Assembly (NCBI GenBank): GCA_963837005.1
Contig: CAWIMC010000013.1
Coordinates: 186,001-250,000 of the forward strand
Source: CALDTK01 sp963837005
GTDB taxonomy: Bacteria; Bacteroidota; Bacteroidia; Chitinophagales; Saprospiraceae
Direction of reading: 5' to 3'
DNA: 64,000 nucleotides
Part shown: one piece after another, positions 18,583-26,471 of the stretch
Layout: the number at the start of each line of letters is the position of its first letter
Position numbering within the stretch: the first letter of the stretch is position 1
Notes under the pieces: generated by a model
The model's input: the letters and a program-made list of their open reading frames with translations, nothing else
The model's database searches: none
What the model was told of the DNA's origin: nothing
Made by a program: the position numbers and the translations under genes

Positions 18583-19446
18583 TCACGTGTCGAGCAAGGT
18601 GTAGGACGGGGAATGTGTTTTGGCGAAAGCCGCCAGCAACCCGAGCCACAACTGCTGCATCCGCTCCCCCCCCACGCGGGCCACCTCGATTACCTCCTCG
18701 ATCGTCGTGGGCGTGAGGTGATCGACATCGTGACACTCGTTGCTCACGAGGCTCGTCACGAGTACAGGCACCTTCATGTGATTGGCGACCAGCACCTCAG
18801 GGATCGTACTCATGCCGACCAGATCACCCCCCATCCGCTGGATCATCCGGTATTCGGACGGGGTCTCGAGGTTCGGCCCCTGAAGGCCGAAGTAAACCCC
18901 CTCGTGGATCGGCATTCCGAGTGTGCTCAGCATCTCACGCGCTCGTCGGCGCAACGCTGGGTCGTACGCCCGCAGCAGGTCCGGGAAGCGCAGCCCGAGA
19001 CGGTCGTCGTTGGTACCGCGCAGCGGATTATCGGGCTGGAAGTTAATGTGGTCCTTGACGACGACGACTTCGCCAGCACGGTAGTCGGCGCACGTGCTGC
19101 CGGCCACGTTCGAGATCAGGAGCCGCTCTACGCCGAGGTGGCACAGCAGCCGCGTCGGAAAGGTGAGCGACTCGGCAGAGTAGCCTTCGTAGTAATGGTG
19201 TCGACCGTTGAGGACCACCACCGGCTCGCCCGCCAGGTGCCCCATCCGCAGGTCGCCACCGTGACTCTCGACCGTACTCAGAGGGAAGTGTGGCAGCAGA
19301 CTGTAGTCCCACCGCATATGGAGTTCGAGATCGTCGATGAGCCCCCCGAGACCAGTGCCGAGGATGAGCCCCGTGCGCGGTCGAAAGTCGGTGTGTTCGC
19401 GGAGGTAAGCGGTGGCCTCGGCGAGGCGATCAAAGAGCGTAGACAT
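18583..19446 (-). CDS. punA: Purine nucleoside phosphorylase (trimeric, inosine/guanosine type)
   Basis: A 287-residue phosphorylase that splits purine ribonucleosides and deoxyribonucleosides with phosphate. Conserved sites are GTGLGGL (30-36, phosphate), GRHHYYEG (81-88), NVAGS (113-117), GPNLETPSEYRM (190-201), GMST (211-214) and the base-binding SNE (235-237). The start is the ATG at 19444-19446; the longer open frame upstream has no PNP similarity. It is the first gene of a two-gene unit with the MutS-like ATPase. The last residues (AAFAKTHSPSYTLLDT) contain a consensus 15-bp motif (18617-18631). Confidence 0.92.
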   Translation of the reverse strand: MSTLFDRLAEATAYLREHTDFRPRTGLILGTGLGGLIDDLELHMRWDYSLLPHFPLSTVESHGGDLRMGHLAGEPVVVLNGRHHYYEGYSAESLTFPTRLLCHLGVERLLISNVAGSTCADYRAGEVVVVKDHINFQPDNPLRGTNDDRLGLRFPDLLRAYDPALRRRAREMLSTLGMPIHEGVYFGLQGPNLETPSEYRMIQRMGGDLVGMSTIPEVLVANHMKVPVLVTSLVSNECHDVDHLTPTTIEEVIEVARVGGERMQQLWLGLLAAFAKTHSPSYTLLDT

Positions 19447-19980
19447 CGCGGCTAAGGTGGGGCAGATATACAAACCGGCATCGCGTACCCATAGGACATT
19501 ACCTATCGAAGTGGGTAGCATCGGAAGGCTTACTGTTGACCAATTGATCGTCGGTATCAACAGGGTGTGGACAATGATCCTACTACAGAACTCTTCACAA
19601 GGCCAACATTCGCCTGCGCCATCCGATAAAGAAGATATGATCCGCACCGTATACCTAAGAGAAGTAGGAGGTCGCCTCCGCCAGGTCAAGCCCAGCCGCC
19701 GCGCCGACCCGAGCGTCCCTCCACGGAAGTGGCACAACCTCAGCATCTGCCACACGCTCTGCACGGGGGTACGGCGGGGACAGTTGACGCTACGTTTTCG
19801 GTAGGGGTTCATCCGTCCTTTCGAGTGAAGCCGGCACCGCCACCGAACGGAAAGATCCCCTCAGCACCTAGGAGCTCATCGTCTATTCACGACACGTCTC
19901 ACCCGGAGGAGGCGACGGGGGACTGTTGCGATCACTACGCCCCAGTTTGAGCACTGCCGACAGTTCTCGATGCGCTTCGC
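19447..19980. other. Long intergenic region, possible 55-residue ORF on the plus strand
   Basis: This 534-bp gap lies upstream of the phosphorylase and downstream of the subtilase gene. A plus-strand ORF at 19637-19804 starts with ATG after a weak GAAG and encodes a basic 55-residue peptide (MIRTVYLREVGGRLRQ...). It has no recognisable domain, and I would not call it a gene without conservation. A TATATCTG sequence close to the phosphorylase start could be a promoter. No repeat or terminator is obvious. Confidence 0.3.
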
Positions 19981-21777
19981 TCAGCGCCGAACGATCAACC
20001 TTTCGCTGCTCCTCACCCCCTCGTGGCTTACGGTCACGATGTACACGCCCGAGGCCCAACCGTCCGTGCCGATGTCGGTGCGAGTTTGTGAGGCGCGTGT
20101 CCGCAAAACTGTCTGACCGGTAGCGTTCGTCACGACGACCTCGGCATCTTGCCAGAGCACGGGCAGTTCGAGCACGAAGCGGCCGCTAGCGGGATTTGGG
20201 GCCACCGAAAAGCGGAGCTCGAGGAGCTCGTCTACCGGAACGGTCCCAGGAAAGGCTTGCGCCATTTGCACGGCCTTCAGTGCGTCTCCGATACCGTGAC
20301 CGAAGACGTTGTTCGGAACATCCTGTCCGGGCACACTGCACTGGTCGCCCGCCGGGGCTGGTGTCGGGACGGCACTCCTTCGCAAGATGGCCTCGATGGT
20401 ATCGACCTGCCCGCGAAGCCGCGGATTGGCACTAATCATCAGCGCGACGACGCCAGCGGCATGCGGCCCGGACATACTCGTGCCGTTGAAGTTGGCGTAC
20501 CCACCGTTAGGCACCGACGAGCGCACGCTTACGCCAGGCATGGCAACGTCTGGCCGGATCACGGCACCGTCCAAAGCGAAAGACCCCTTGCTGCTAAAGT
20601 TCGCGATCCGCCCGAGCGAGTCGTGCGCTCCGATGGCGAAGGCCCCCGGCGTCCTCGCGGGGATGTCGTTGATGGTGCCGCAACCCTGGCGACCGTCGTT
20701 GCCCGCCGAGACGATCACGACCGTCCCCGCGGCGCGGAGGGCCTCGACCACCTTCGTAAAGGCAGGGTAGGTGCTGGAGTCGCAGCCCTCGGAGAGGGGA
20801 CAGTACCAGGAGTTGGCGATCACGTCGGGTGCGAGTTCGGGCCGAGGGTTGTTGCCCGCGAGGTCGGTGGGCGCGAGGAAAAACTGGAAGCAGTTGAGAT
20901 AGCTGGTGGGTGTACCGTTGCCGCGGTCCATGTTGCGGCAGGCCATCCAGCTGGCTCCTGGCGCTACACCGATTTGGTTGGCCGGACCATCGGAGCCGAC
21001 CATCGTCCCCATGGTGTGCGTACCGTGGCTCCCGTCGTCGCAAGGCTGCTGGGTACTAAAGCCACAGGGATTGGCATCGCTCGTGCCGGGGAAGGCCACC
21101 TTGACGCCGTCGAACCAGTTGTAGTCGTGCTCAGCCGTGCCGTCGGGCTTCAGTCCGCGGTACTTGCTCTTGAGGGCAGGGTGCTGCCAATCGTAACCCG
21201 TGTCCGCGCCTGCCACCACGGCCCCTTCTCCGCGGATGCCCATCTCCCAGACTTTGTCCGCCCCGAGGTAGCGCACGCCCCAGGTGGGGACGGGAGCGCG
21301 GGACCGGACATCAGAGGCCTTGGTGGGGATCGATTCTACTTCCTGACGCTCGAGCTCGTCGATTTGCCACTGCTGTACGGCAGCGACACGCTCGACGCCT
21401 CTGGTTTGGCGCAGAAGGGCTAGCGTCTGTCGGTTGGCGGCCGGAACGTGGACTGCGTTGGCGGCCCAAAGGTGTTCGGTCGCGATACCCTTCTCTTGCA
21501 ATTTCGAGAGTAGGGCGGCGTGTCGAAGGCTGTTTTGCCGCAAGGCCTCAAATACGAACCGAGCTTTCTCCTCCTTGGTGGCGAGCGCCGAGGCGGCGCT
21601 CAAGTCGGGATACCCATCAAAGACGACCAAGACATCGGCCGTACCGTTCGCAGCGATCTGTTCGTCGACGAGGAAGTCGACTTGTGCCGGCGTTTGCGCA
21701 CGTACACTAGCGCTCGTCGTGAGGCCTCCCCAAAGCACGGCGACAACGAGGAAACGGAAGGTCTGGGAGTAAGCCAT
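19981..21777 (-). CDS. Secreted S8 (subtilisin-like) serine protease with T9SS sorting domain
   Basis: A protease of about 598 residues. The signal peptide ends near SVRAQ. A propeptide-like region (about 30-140) is followed by a subtilase catalytic domain with Asp in VVAGADTGYD, His in DGSHGTHTMG and Ser in FNGTSMSGPHAAG. The C-terminal ~75 residues (FSVAPNPASGRFVLEL to SERLIVRR) are a type A T9SS sorting domain. It should act outside the cell in protein degradation. I took the ATG at 21775-21777; another ATG lies 9 bp upstream. Motif copies at 20096-20110 (GCG/CGC stem) and 21532-21546 fall in the sorting domain and the propeptide, both variable parts. Confidence 0.92.
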   Translation of the reverse strand: MAYSQTFRFLVVAVLWGGLTTSASVRAQTPAQVDFLVDEQIAANGTADVLVVFDGYPDLSAASALATKEEKARFVFEALRQNSLRHAALLSKLQEKGIATEHLWAANAVHVPAANRQTLALLRQTRGVERVAAVQQWQIDELERQEVESIPTKASDVRSRAPVPTWGVRYLGADKVWEMGIRGEGAVVAGADTGYDWQHPALKSKYRGLKPDGTAEHDYNWFDGVKVAFPGTSDANPCGFSTQQPCDDGSHGTHTMGTMVGSDGPANQIGVAPGASWMACRNMDRGNGTPTSYLNCFQFFLAPTDLAGNNPRPELAPDVIANSWYCPLSEGCDSSTYPAFTKVVEALRAAGTVVIVSAGNDGRQGCGTINDIPARTPGAFAIGAHDSLGRIANFSSKGSFALDGAVIRPDVAMPGVSVRSSVPNGGYANFNGTSMSGPHAAGVVALMISANPRLRGQVDTIEAILRRSAVPTPAPAGDQCSVPGQDVPNNVFGHGIGDALKAVQMAQAFPGTVPVDELLELRFSVAPNPASGRFVLELPVLWQDAEVVVTNATGQTVLRTRASQTRTDIGTDGWASGVYIVTVSHEGVRSSERLIVRR

Positions 21778-21832
21778 AAGCAACAAAGTAACGCCCGCGG
21801 CCGTGAGTGGAGCCCCGGCCTAACTAGAATTC

Positions 21833-22762
21833 TCAGCGCAGGCTAATAGGCGTCAAAGTATAGCCCTGTGCCTGCAAGAGGCGGATGACGCCCTCCGGGC
21901 CGCCGAGGTGGCCGGCACCGACGGCGAACAGCGACGGCTTGGCGGTGATGCTCGTCATCATGGGTGCTACCCAGTTGCGGTTGCGATTGACGAGCAGCAT
22001 TTCCTCAAAACCAGCCACGCCGCCGTCGTCGCTCACGCTCATCGAGTACATGTTCTCGATGTCGCCCGACACGTAGATCTTCGTGAGCGTCGTGAGCGCA
22101 TCCTCGCCGTCGGCAGGCTTATCGATGGCGTCCATGAGCATCTTTGCCTGCGCGGGATAAGGGATTGAGTCGAAGAGCGACATCTGGAACTCCATCGTCT
22201 CCAGACCAGCAACTGGCTTCTCTAAGTCCTGCACGATGGCGTTGAGTTCGAGCTCGTAGCTCTTGATCGCTCCAGCGTCCTCGTCGTCGCCTCCGCCGCC
22301 CATCATGCCCTTCATTTGGCTCGGGTCGGTGCTCGCGAGGATGCTCAGGAACAGCGGTTTGATACGGTCGAGGAACATCATCGGCAGCCCCATCTTCGAG
22401 AAGTGCGCATTGACACGCGCGTATTCCTCGTCGGTGAGCAGGTCCTTGATGGTGGTCCCGTCCTTCATCATGGCCTTCGTAAACATCTGCATCTGCTTAC
22501 TCATGTCGGTCATGTCCGAGGGGTCGATCTCGAAGTAGACTTGGTCTACGCGGTTGAGCACGGACATCAGCGAGTCCGACAGCAGAAAGTCCTTCGCATC
22601 GATGAGGTGGATGGTGCCGAACAAGTAGCTCGGGGTCGCGATACCGGGGGCGTCGATGCGCCACAATAGGCCTTTCGGCAAAACCTCCTGTGCACTCGCC
22701 CACTGGACGCTGAGCAATAGAGCCGTAGCTGCGGCTACGAGGAGACGGAAACGTGTTAGCAT
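21833..22762 (-). CDS. TraB/GumN-family protein
   Basis: A 309-residue protein of the TraB/PrgY/GumN fold. A signal peptide (ending at QWASAQ) indicates export to the periplasm. The two family hallmarks are present: FGTIHL near the N terminus and GAGHLGGPEGVIRLLQAQGY at the C terminus. Members have been proposed to be metal-dependent hydrolases, but the function here is not known. ATG start at 22760-22762. The EVLPKGLLW segment just after the leader coincides with a consensus motif copy (22670-22684). It precedes the subtilase on the same strand with about 55 bp between them. Confidence 0.85.
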   Translation of the reverse strand: MLTRFRLLVAAATALLLSVQWASAQEVLPKGLLWRIDAPGIATPSYLFGTIHLIDAKDFLLSDSLMSVLNRVDQVYFEIDPSDMTDMSKQMQMFTKAMMKDGTTIKDLLTDEEYARVNAHFSKMGLPMMFLDRIKPLFLSILASTDPSQMKGMMGGGGDDEDAGAIKSYELELNAIVQDLEKPVAGLETMEFQMSLFDSIPYPAQAKMLMDAIDKPADGEDALTTLTKIYVSGDIENMYSMSVSDDGGVAGFEEMLLVNRNRNWVAPMMTSITAKPSLFAVGAGHLGGPEGVIRLLQAQGYTLTPISLR

Positions 22763-22952
22763 AGACCCACGAAACGAAACGCGGGGTGCGCAGGTTGTCG
22801 CGGAGTACGTCAACGTTTGCGTAACAGTCGCGCGTCGAGGCATCGCGTACCTACGCCCTACAAAGCGTCGCCAACGATCCCGAGGCGAGCGAAGCGGCCA
22901 GGCGGAGGATACAGGTCATGTATCGATGAACGTAAGCCGCACGCCATAAAAG

Positions 22953-22990
22953 TAGAGGAGCGGATGCCCTCTTGGGCACCCGCTCCTCTA
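22953..22990 (-). terminator. Intrinsic terminator after the multidomain glycosidase gene
   Basis: An 11-bp plus 5-bp stem with one mismatch (22953-22969 with 22974-22990) and a TCTT loop. On the minus strand it is followed by ACTTTTATG. It lies about 45 bp past the stop of the gene ending at 23035. Confidence 0.8.
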
Positions 22991-23034
22991 GTTGTCCACG
23001 TCGAGCTAGTCGCCGCAAGCGACTTCCCGCGGTA

Positions 23035-26000
23035 CTACTCCCGGCTTACGAAGATCGGGTAGGTCTGTCGACCGTCCTCCCCCGTGATCGTCACGTAGTA
23101 GATACCCGAGTCCAGGTCATGTGTCGCGAGGTCGGTTTGGTAGATACCGGCACTGCCGACGATCCGTATGGTACGAATCGTACGTCCGAGCACGTCGACC
23201 AGCGTCGCCTCGCGATCATAGTCGTCGCTAAGCGTGTACGATAGGCTGTGCGACTCAGGTCCGGTGAGGACGCGGACGTCCCGTACCTCCCCAGGTTGCG
23301 CGATCAAGCCCTGAGCGCTCAGGAGTGGCTCGACCCGCAAGACGGCCTCATCGTCCTCGACGGGCGTCGGGAACGTGCCGTTGCCAGGTGTCGAATTGAT
23401 GTCCTTCGGCCCGGACTGCTCCAGAACCTGTATGTAGGCGGTCGCGGTACCGGTCTTTTGCAGGGAGTACAGCGTTAGGTCGAGGGTGAGCGACGAGTTG
23501 GGAGCGATCGTGCCGGCATCCCAGATGTTACGCCAGACGTCGTAGGTGCCGCCGGTTGCACTGTTTGAGGTGTGCACGAAATTGGTCGGGAAGGGCGTCG
23601 CGATCCGGACCTTGGTAGCCGCCTGATCGCCGGAGTTGCGGACGACGATCTTGAACGGCATGATCTCGTACTGGCGGTAGCCAGCCACTGGACTGCTAAT
23701 TTCGACAGAGAGGTTTACGCCAGTCGCTGGCGGTGTCGGAGGCGTCGGCGGGGTTGGCGGTGTCGGAGGCGTCGGCGGCGTTGGCGGGGTTGGAGGCGTC
23801 GGCGGGGTTGGAGGCGTGGCCGTACCATTTACCGTGACGGCTGCCTCGTCGTCCTCGACGGGGGTAGCCCCCTTGCGGTTGCCGGGCGTAGAGTCTACAT
23901 CCGGCTGGTCGACGGCCCAGACTTCGGCCCTGGCCGTCCGCTCCTCGTCGGTAAGGGTGAACAGCGTAATGGCAGCGGTCTGCGTCTGGCCCGCAGCAAC
24001 GCTACCGACGTTCCAGCGACCGATCCAGTCGAAGTAGTTGCCGGCCGTGAGCACGCTACTCCCGCCGAACGCATAATTGGCGGGTTTAGGAAAGTCTACC
24101 ACGACGCCCGTAGCGCCCGCGTTACCGGTGTTGCGGAGGGTGAGCGTGAAGGTGATGGTTTGGTACTTGCCGACTTTGGTCTTGTCGACGGCCATGGCGA
24201 GGTCCAGGTCGACGCCGTTGCTGCCGCCCGTCGCTGCTTTCACCTCGACACCGACGGTGTTGCTCGCCGTGTTGGCGAGACCTTCGTTGTCGATGGCGGC
24301 TCCGGCGGGGAGTTGCACACTGGCTCTTCCGGCTTGCGCACCCGCCCGTACGGCGAGCGTGTACTTCGCGCCAGCACCAGTGAGTCCGGTGACCGTCGCC
24401 CCACTCATGACGAAGTCACTTGCCGTGAGGCCCGTGACGGCCTCGGTCCATGTGACATCGATCGTGAAGTTCTCGTTGACGCTGACCTGCCCCTTCGACT
24501 CCGTCAGGCGGGCCTCGGGCGCGGCGTTAATCTGGGGCGTGTTACCGCTACCCGCCACGAAGAAGACCGGGCGCCCGGTGAGCTGGATTGGGGTGCCAGC
24601 TTGCACGGTGGTTTGCGTACCGCTGTAGCCATAGTCCCACGCGTACTGCGTCATCTGGCCATCGCCGCCGATCACGGCCGCGGGAAAGCTGTAGGTTTTG
24701 GCGGCAGCCTCACTGTTGTCGACGCGAGTCTCCGCCCAGGCGGCGTAGACGTACTTGCCGTCGTCGCGGCGGAAGGCATAGGCCCTCACACCGTCGGGAG
24801 CCGCGAGAGCGAGCGTGCGTGCCGCATCGTAGTCGGTAGGCTGGATAAAGTCGTTGACCGTCTTAAAGGCCTTGGCCGCAGGCCAGATTTGCTGGGTGTA
24901 AGGTGCGAAGTCGGGCAGGTACTTGTACATGCCCATCGTCTGGAACTCACTCACGATCTGCGACTCGGGCACCTGATCGGAGATGGAGTAGAAGTGCGCC
25001 TGGTGGACGCGATTGAGCTTAAACGAGATCACGGCCTTGGCCATGAAATTGATCTGCGCCTCGTTGCCGCCAAACTGTTCGGGACTGAGCTTCGTGCGCG
25101 GCACGGCCACCTCGGTGGCGATGTTCTCCTTGCGAGGATACTGAACACCATTGTAGCCGTACTTCTCAGCTACAGCGTTGTAGGCGGCGAGTCGTCGGTT
25201 GACCATCCCGTCGGCAGCGCCGTCGGAGTGACGGGCGCGAAAGCCGTTCGACCCTCCAAACGATACCGACCCATCGATGTGCGGGTAGGTGTGGTAGCCG
25301 AGGACATCGAAGTACGCCCCGCCGCCGTGGGGGTAGGCCGCGGTGACCTTGCCCTCGGTAGGCTCGTCGGTGTTGCGCATGATGGCATCCAGGAAGCTCT
25401 CCGAGCCGAGGCCCGAGATGACGACGTAGTCATCGGGGGCGAGCGTCTTGATGATCTCCCACGAGATCCGCATCACGCGGACGTAGTACTCGATCGGCGC
25501 GTGCATCACGTAGTCGCACGGGTCGGGGTCGACGTGCCACCAGGAGTCCAGGCGCTCGGGGCCGCCCCAAAACTTGTAGCTCTCGGCGGGGTTGCCACGC
25601 CACAGACCGGGTTCGTTCCAGATCTCCCAGTAGCGCACCTGGTCTTTGTACTGCTTGACGGTCTCGTAGACGTAGGCCGCATAGAGGTTGTTGTCGTCGT
25701 AGGGGGTACCATTGGCGCCACCGTCCCAGATCGGCTCGTAGAGGCCCTTGAAGTGGGCGTTCCACTTGTCGGCCGTGGGGCAGAAGCGCGTGGCCCAGTC
25801 GCGGTGGGCACCGTCGGGAAAGCCGAGGATAGCCGTGAGCTCGCCGAGGCCGCGGGCTTGCATATAGTTAAAGGACGACTGGCTCACGTCGTAGCCGAAA
25901 GGGCCGAGCACGACGTCCTGGAGGCCCGGACGAGCCGTTGTCACGCCGAGGCCGACGATGTTTTTGCTCGGGTCACCGGCGGCGATGTCGGTGAGGGAGT

Positions 26001-26211
26001 TGTTGTTCCACGGCGGCAGGTAGGCGTAGTTGATCCCCGCCCGGAAGCGCCCCGTGTACGGGGTCACCTTGTCCTTGGCGGTATAGTTGACCTGGGCGAT
26101 GCCAATAACTGGGGCGAGGACGAGGGAGAGGAAGAAGGCCACGACCAGCGTAGCCCCCGTGGGGCTACCGGCTCGTGGCCGCACGTGTAGGGAGGTAGAG
26201 TGTGTGTTCAT
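23035..26211 (-). CDS. Secreted multidomain glycoside hydrolase-like protein with DUF11 repeats and T9SS sorting domain
   Basis: A 1058-residue exported protein. In order: signal peptide (to about residue 40, VIGIAQ); a TIM-barrel clan-A-like glycosidase region (about 50-560) with the acid/base signature IWNEP (Glu200); an Ig-like domain (about 565-655); a DUF11/CARDB-like beta domain (about 665-790); a PPT linker of about nine units (near 795-822); a second copy of the DUF11 domain (about 825-925); and a T9SS sorting domain (about 970-1058). The two beta domains share the closing motif STPGN...TPVEDDEA, showing internal duplication. It probably degrades an extracellular polysaccharide; the family could be GH39-like but is not certain. 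One motif copy (24695-24709) reads AAAKT. Confidence 0.85.
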   Translation of the reverse strand: MNTHSTSLHVRPRAGSPTGATLVVAFFLSLVLAPVIGIAQVNYTAKDKVTPYTGRFRAGINYAYLPPWNNNSLTDIAAGDPSKNIVGLGVTTARPGLQDVVLGPFGYDVSQSSFNYMQARGLGELTAILGFPDGAHRDWATRFCPTADKWNAHFKGLYEPIWDGGANGTPYDDNNLYAAYVYETVKQYKDQVRYWEIWNEPGLWRGNPAESYKFWGGPERLDSWWHVDPDPCDYVMHAPIEYYVRVMRISWEIIKTLAPDDYVVISGLGSESFLDAIMRNTDEPTEGKVTAAYPHGGGAYFDVLGYHTYPHIDGSVSFGGSNGFRARHSDGAADGMVNRRLAAYNAVAEKYGYNGVQYPRKENIATEVAVPRTKLSPEQFGGNEAQINFMAKAVISFKLNRVHQAHFYSISDQVPESQIVSEFQTMGMYKYLPDFAPYTQQIWPAAKAFKTVNDFIQPTDYDAARTLALAAPDGVRAYAFRRDDGKYVYAAWAETRVDNSEAAAKTYSFPAAVIGGDGQMTQYAWDYGYSGTQTTVQAGTPIQLTGRPVFFVAGSGNTPQINAAPEARLTESKGQVSVNENFTIDVTWTEAVTGLTASDFVMSGATVTGLTGAGAKYTLAVRAGAQAGRASVQLPAGAAIDNEGLANTASNTVGVEVKAATGGSNGVDLDLAMAVDKTKVGKYQTITFTLTLRNTGNAGATGVVVDFPKPANYAFGGSSVLTAGNYFDWIGRWNVGSVAAGQTQTAAITLFTLTDEERTARAEVWAVDQPDVDSTPGNRKGATPVEDDEAAVTVNGTATPPTPPTPPTPPTPPTPPTPPTPPTPPTPPATGVNLSVEISSPVAGYRQYEIMPFKIVVRNSGDQAATKVRIATPFPTNFVHTSNSATGGTYDVWRNIWDAGTIAPNSSLTLDLTLYSLQKTGTATAYIQVLEQSGPKDINSTPGNGTFPTPVEDDEAVLRVEPLLSAQGLIAQPGEVRDVRVLTGPESHSLSYTLSDDYDREATLVDVLGRTIRTIRIVGSAGIYQTDLATHDLDSGIYYVTITGEDGRQTYPIFVSRE

Positions 26212-26471
26212 TTGGGACTTGTGTTTGTGTAAGCGCGGTTGCGCCCGTCGGTTGAGGGCGGAAAGGTAGGAATAGTCCGGACACTGGCAGATTGCGGAAA
26301 TTAGTTCAAGGATTTATACTATGTTTTATCGATTCCGGAGCCTCCATGTGACTTCCTGTGTCTCAGGCTCTTCCCTCCCTAGCCTATTCTCCCTTACGTG
26401 TGCAGCGTATCGTCGTTTGGTAGGTTCCTAGAAAATTAACCGATCTTCCCGCGACGACTTTACTAACCGGT

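Noticed and set aside
23572..26190. An 872-codon open frame on the plus strand opposite the glycosidase gene
   Set aside because: It is antisense to a well-supported multidomain gene and encodes Arg/Val/Gly-rich sequence with no domain; a high-GC shadow frame. The same applies to 37497-39347 (opposite the surface protein) and 25-1260 (opposite the aminopeptidase).
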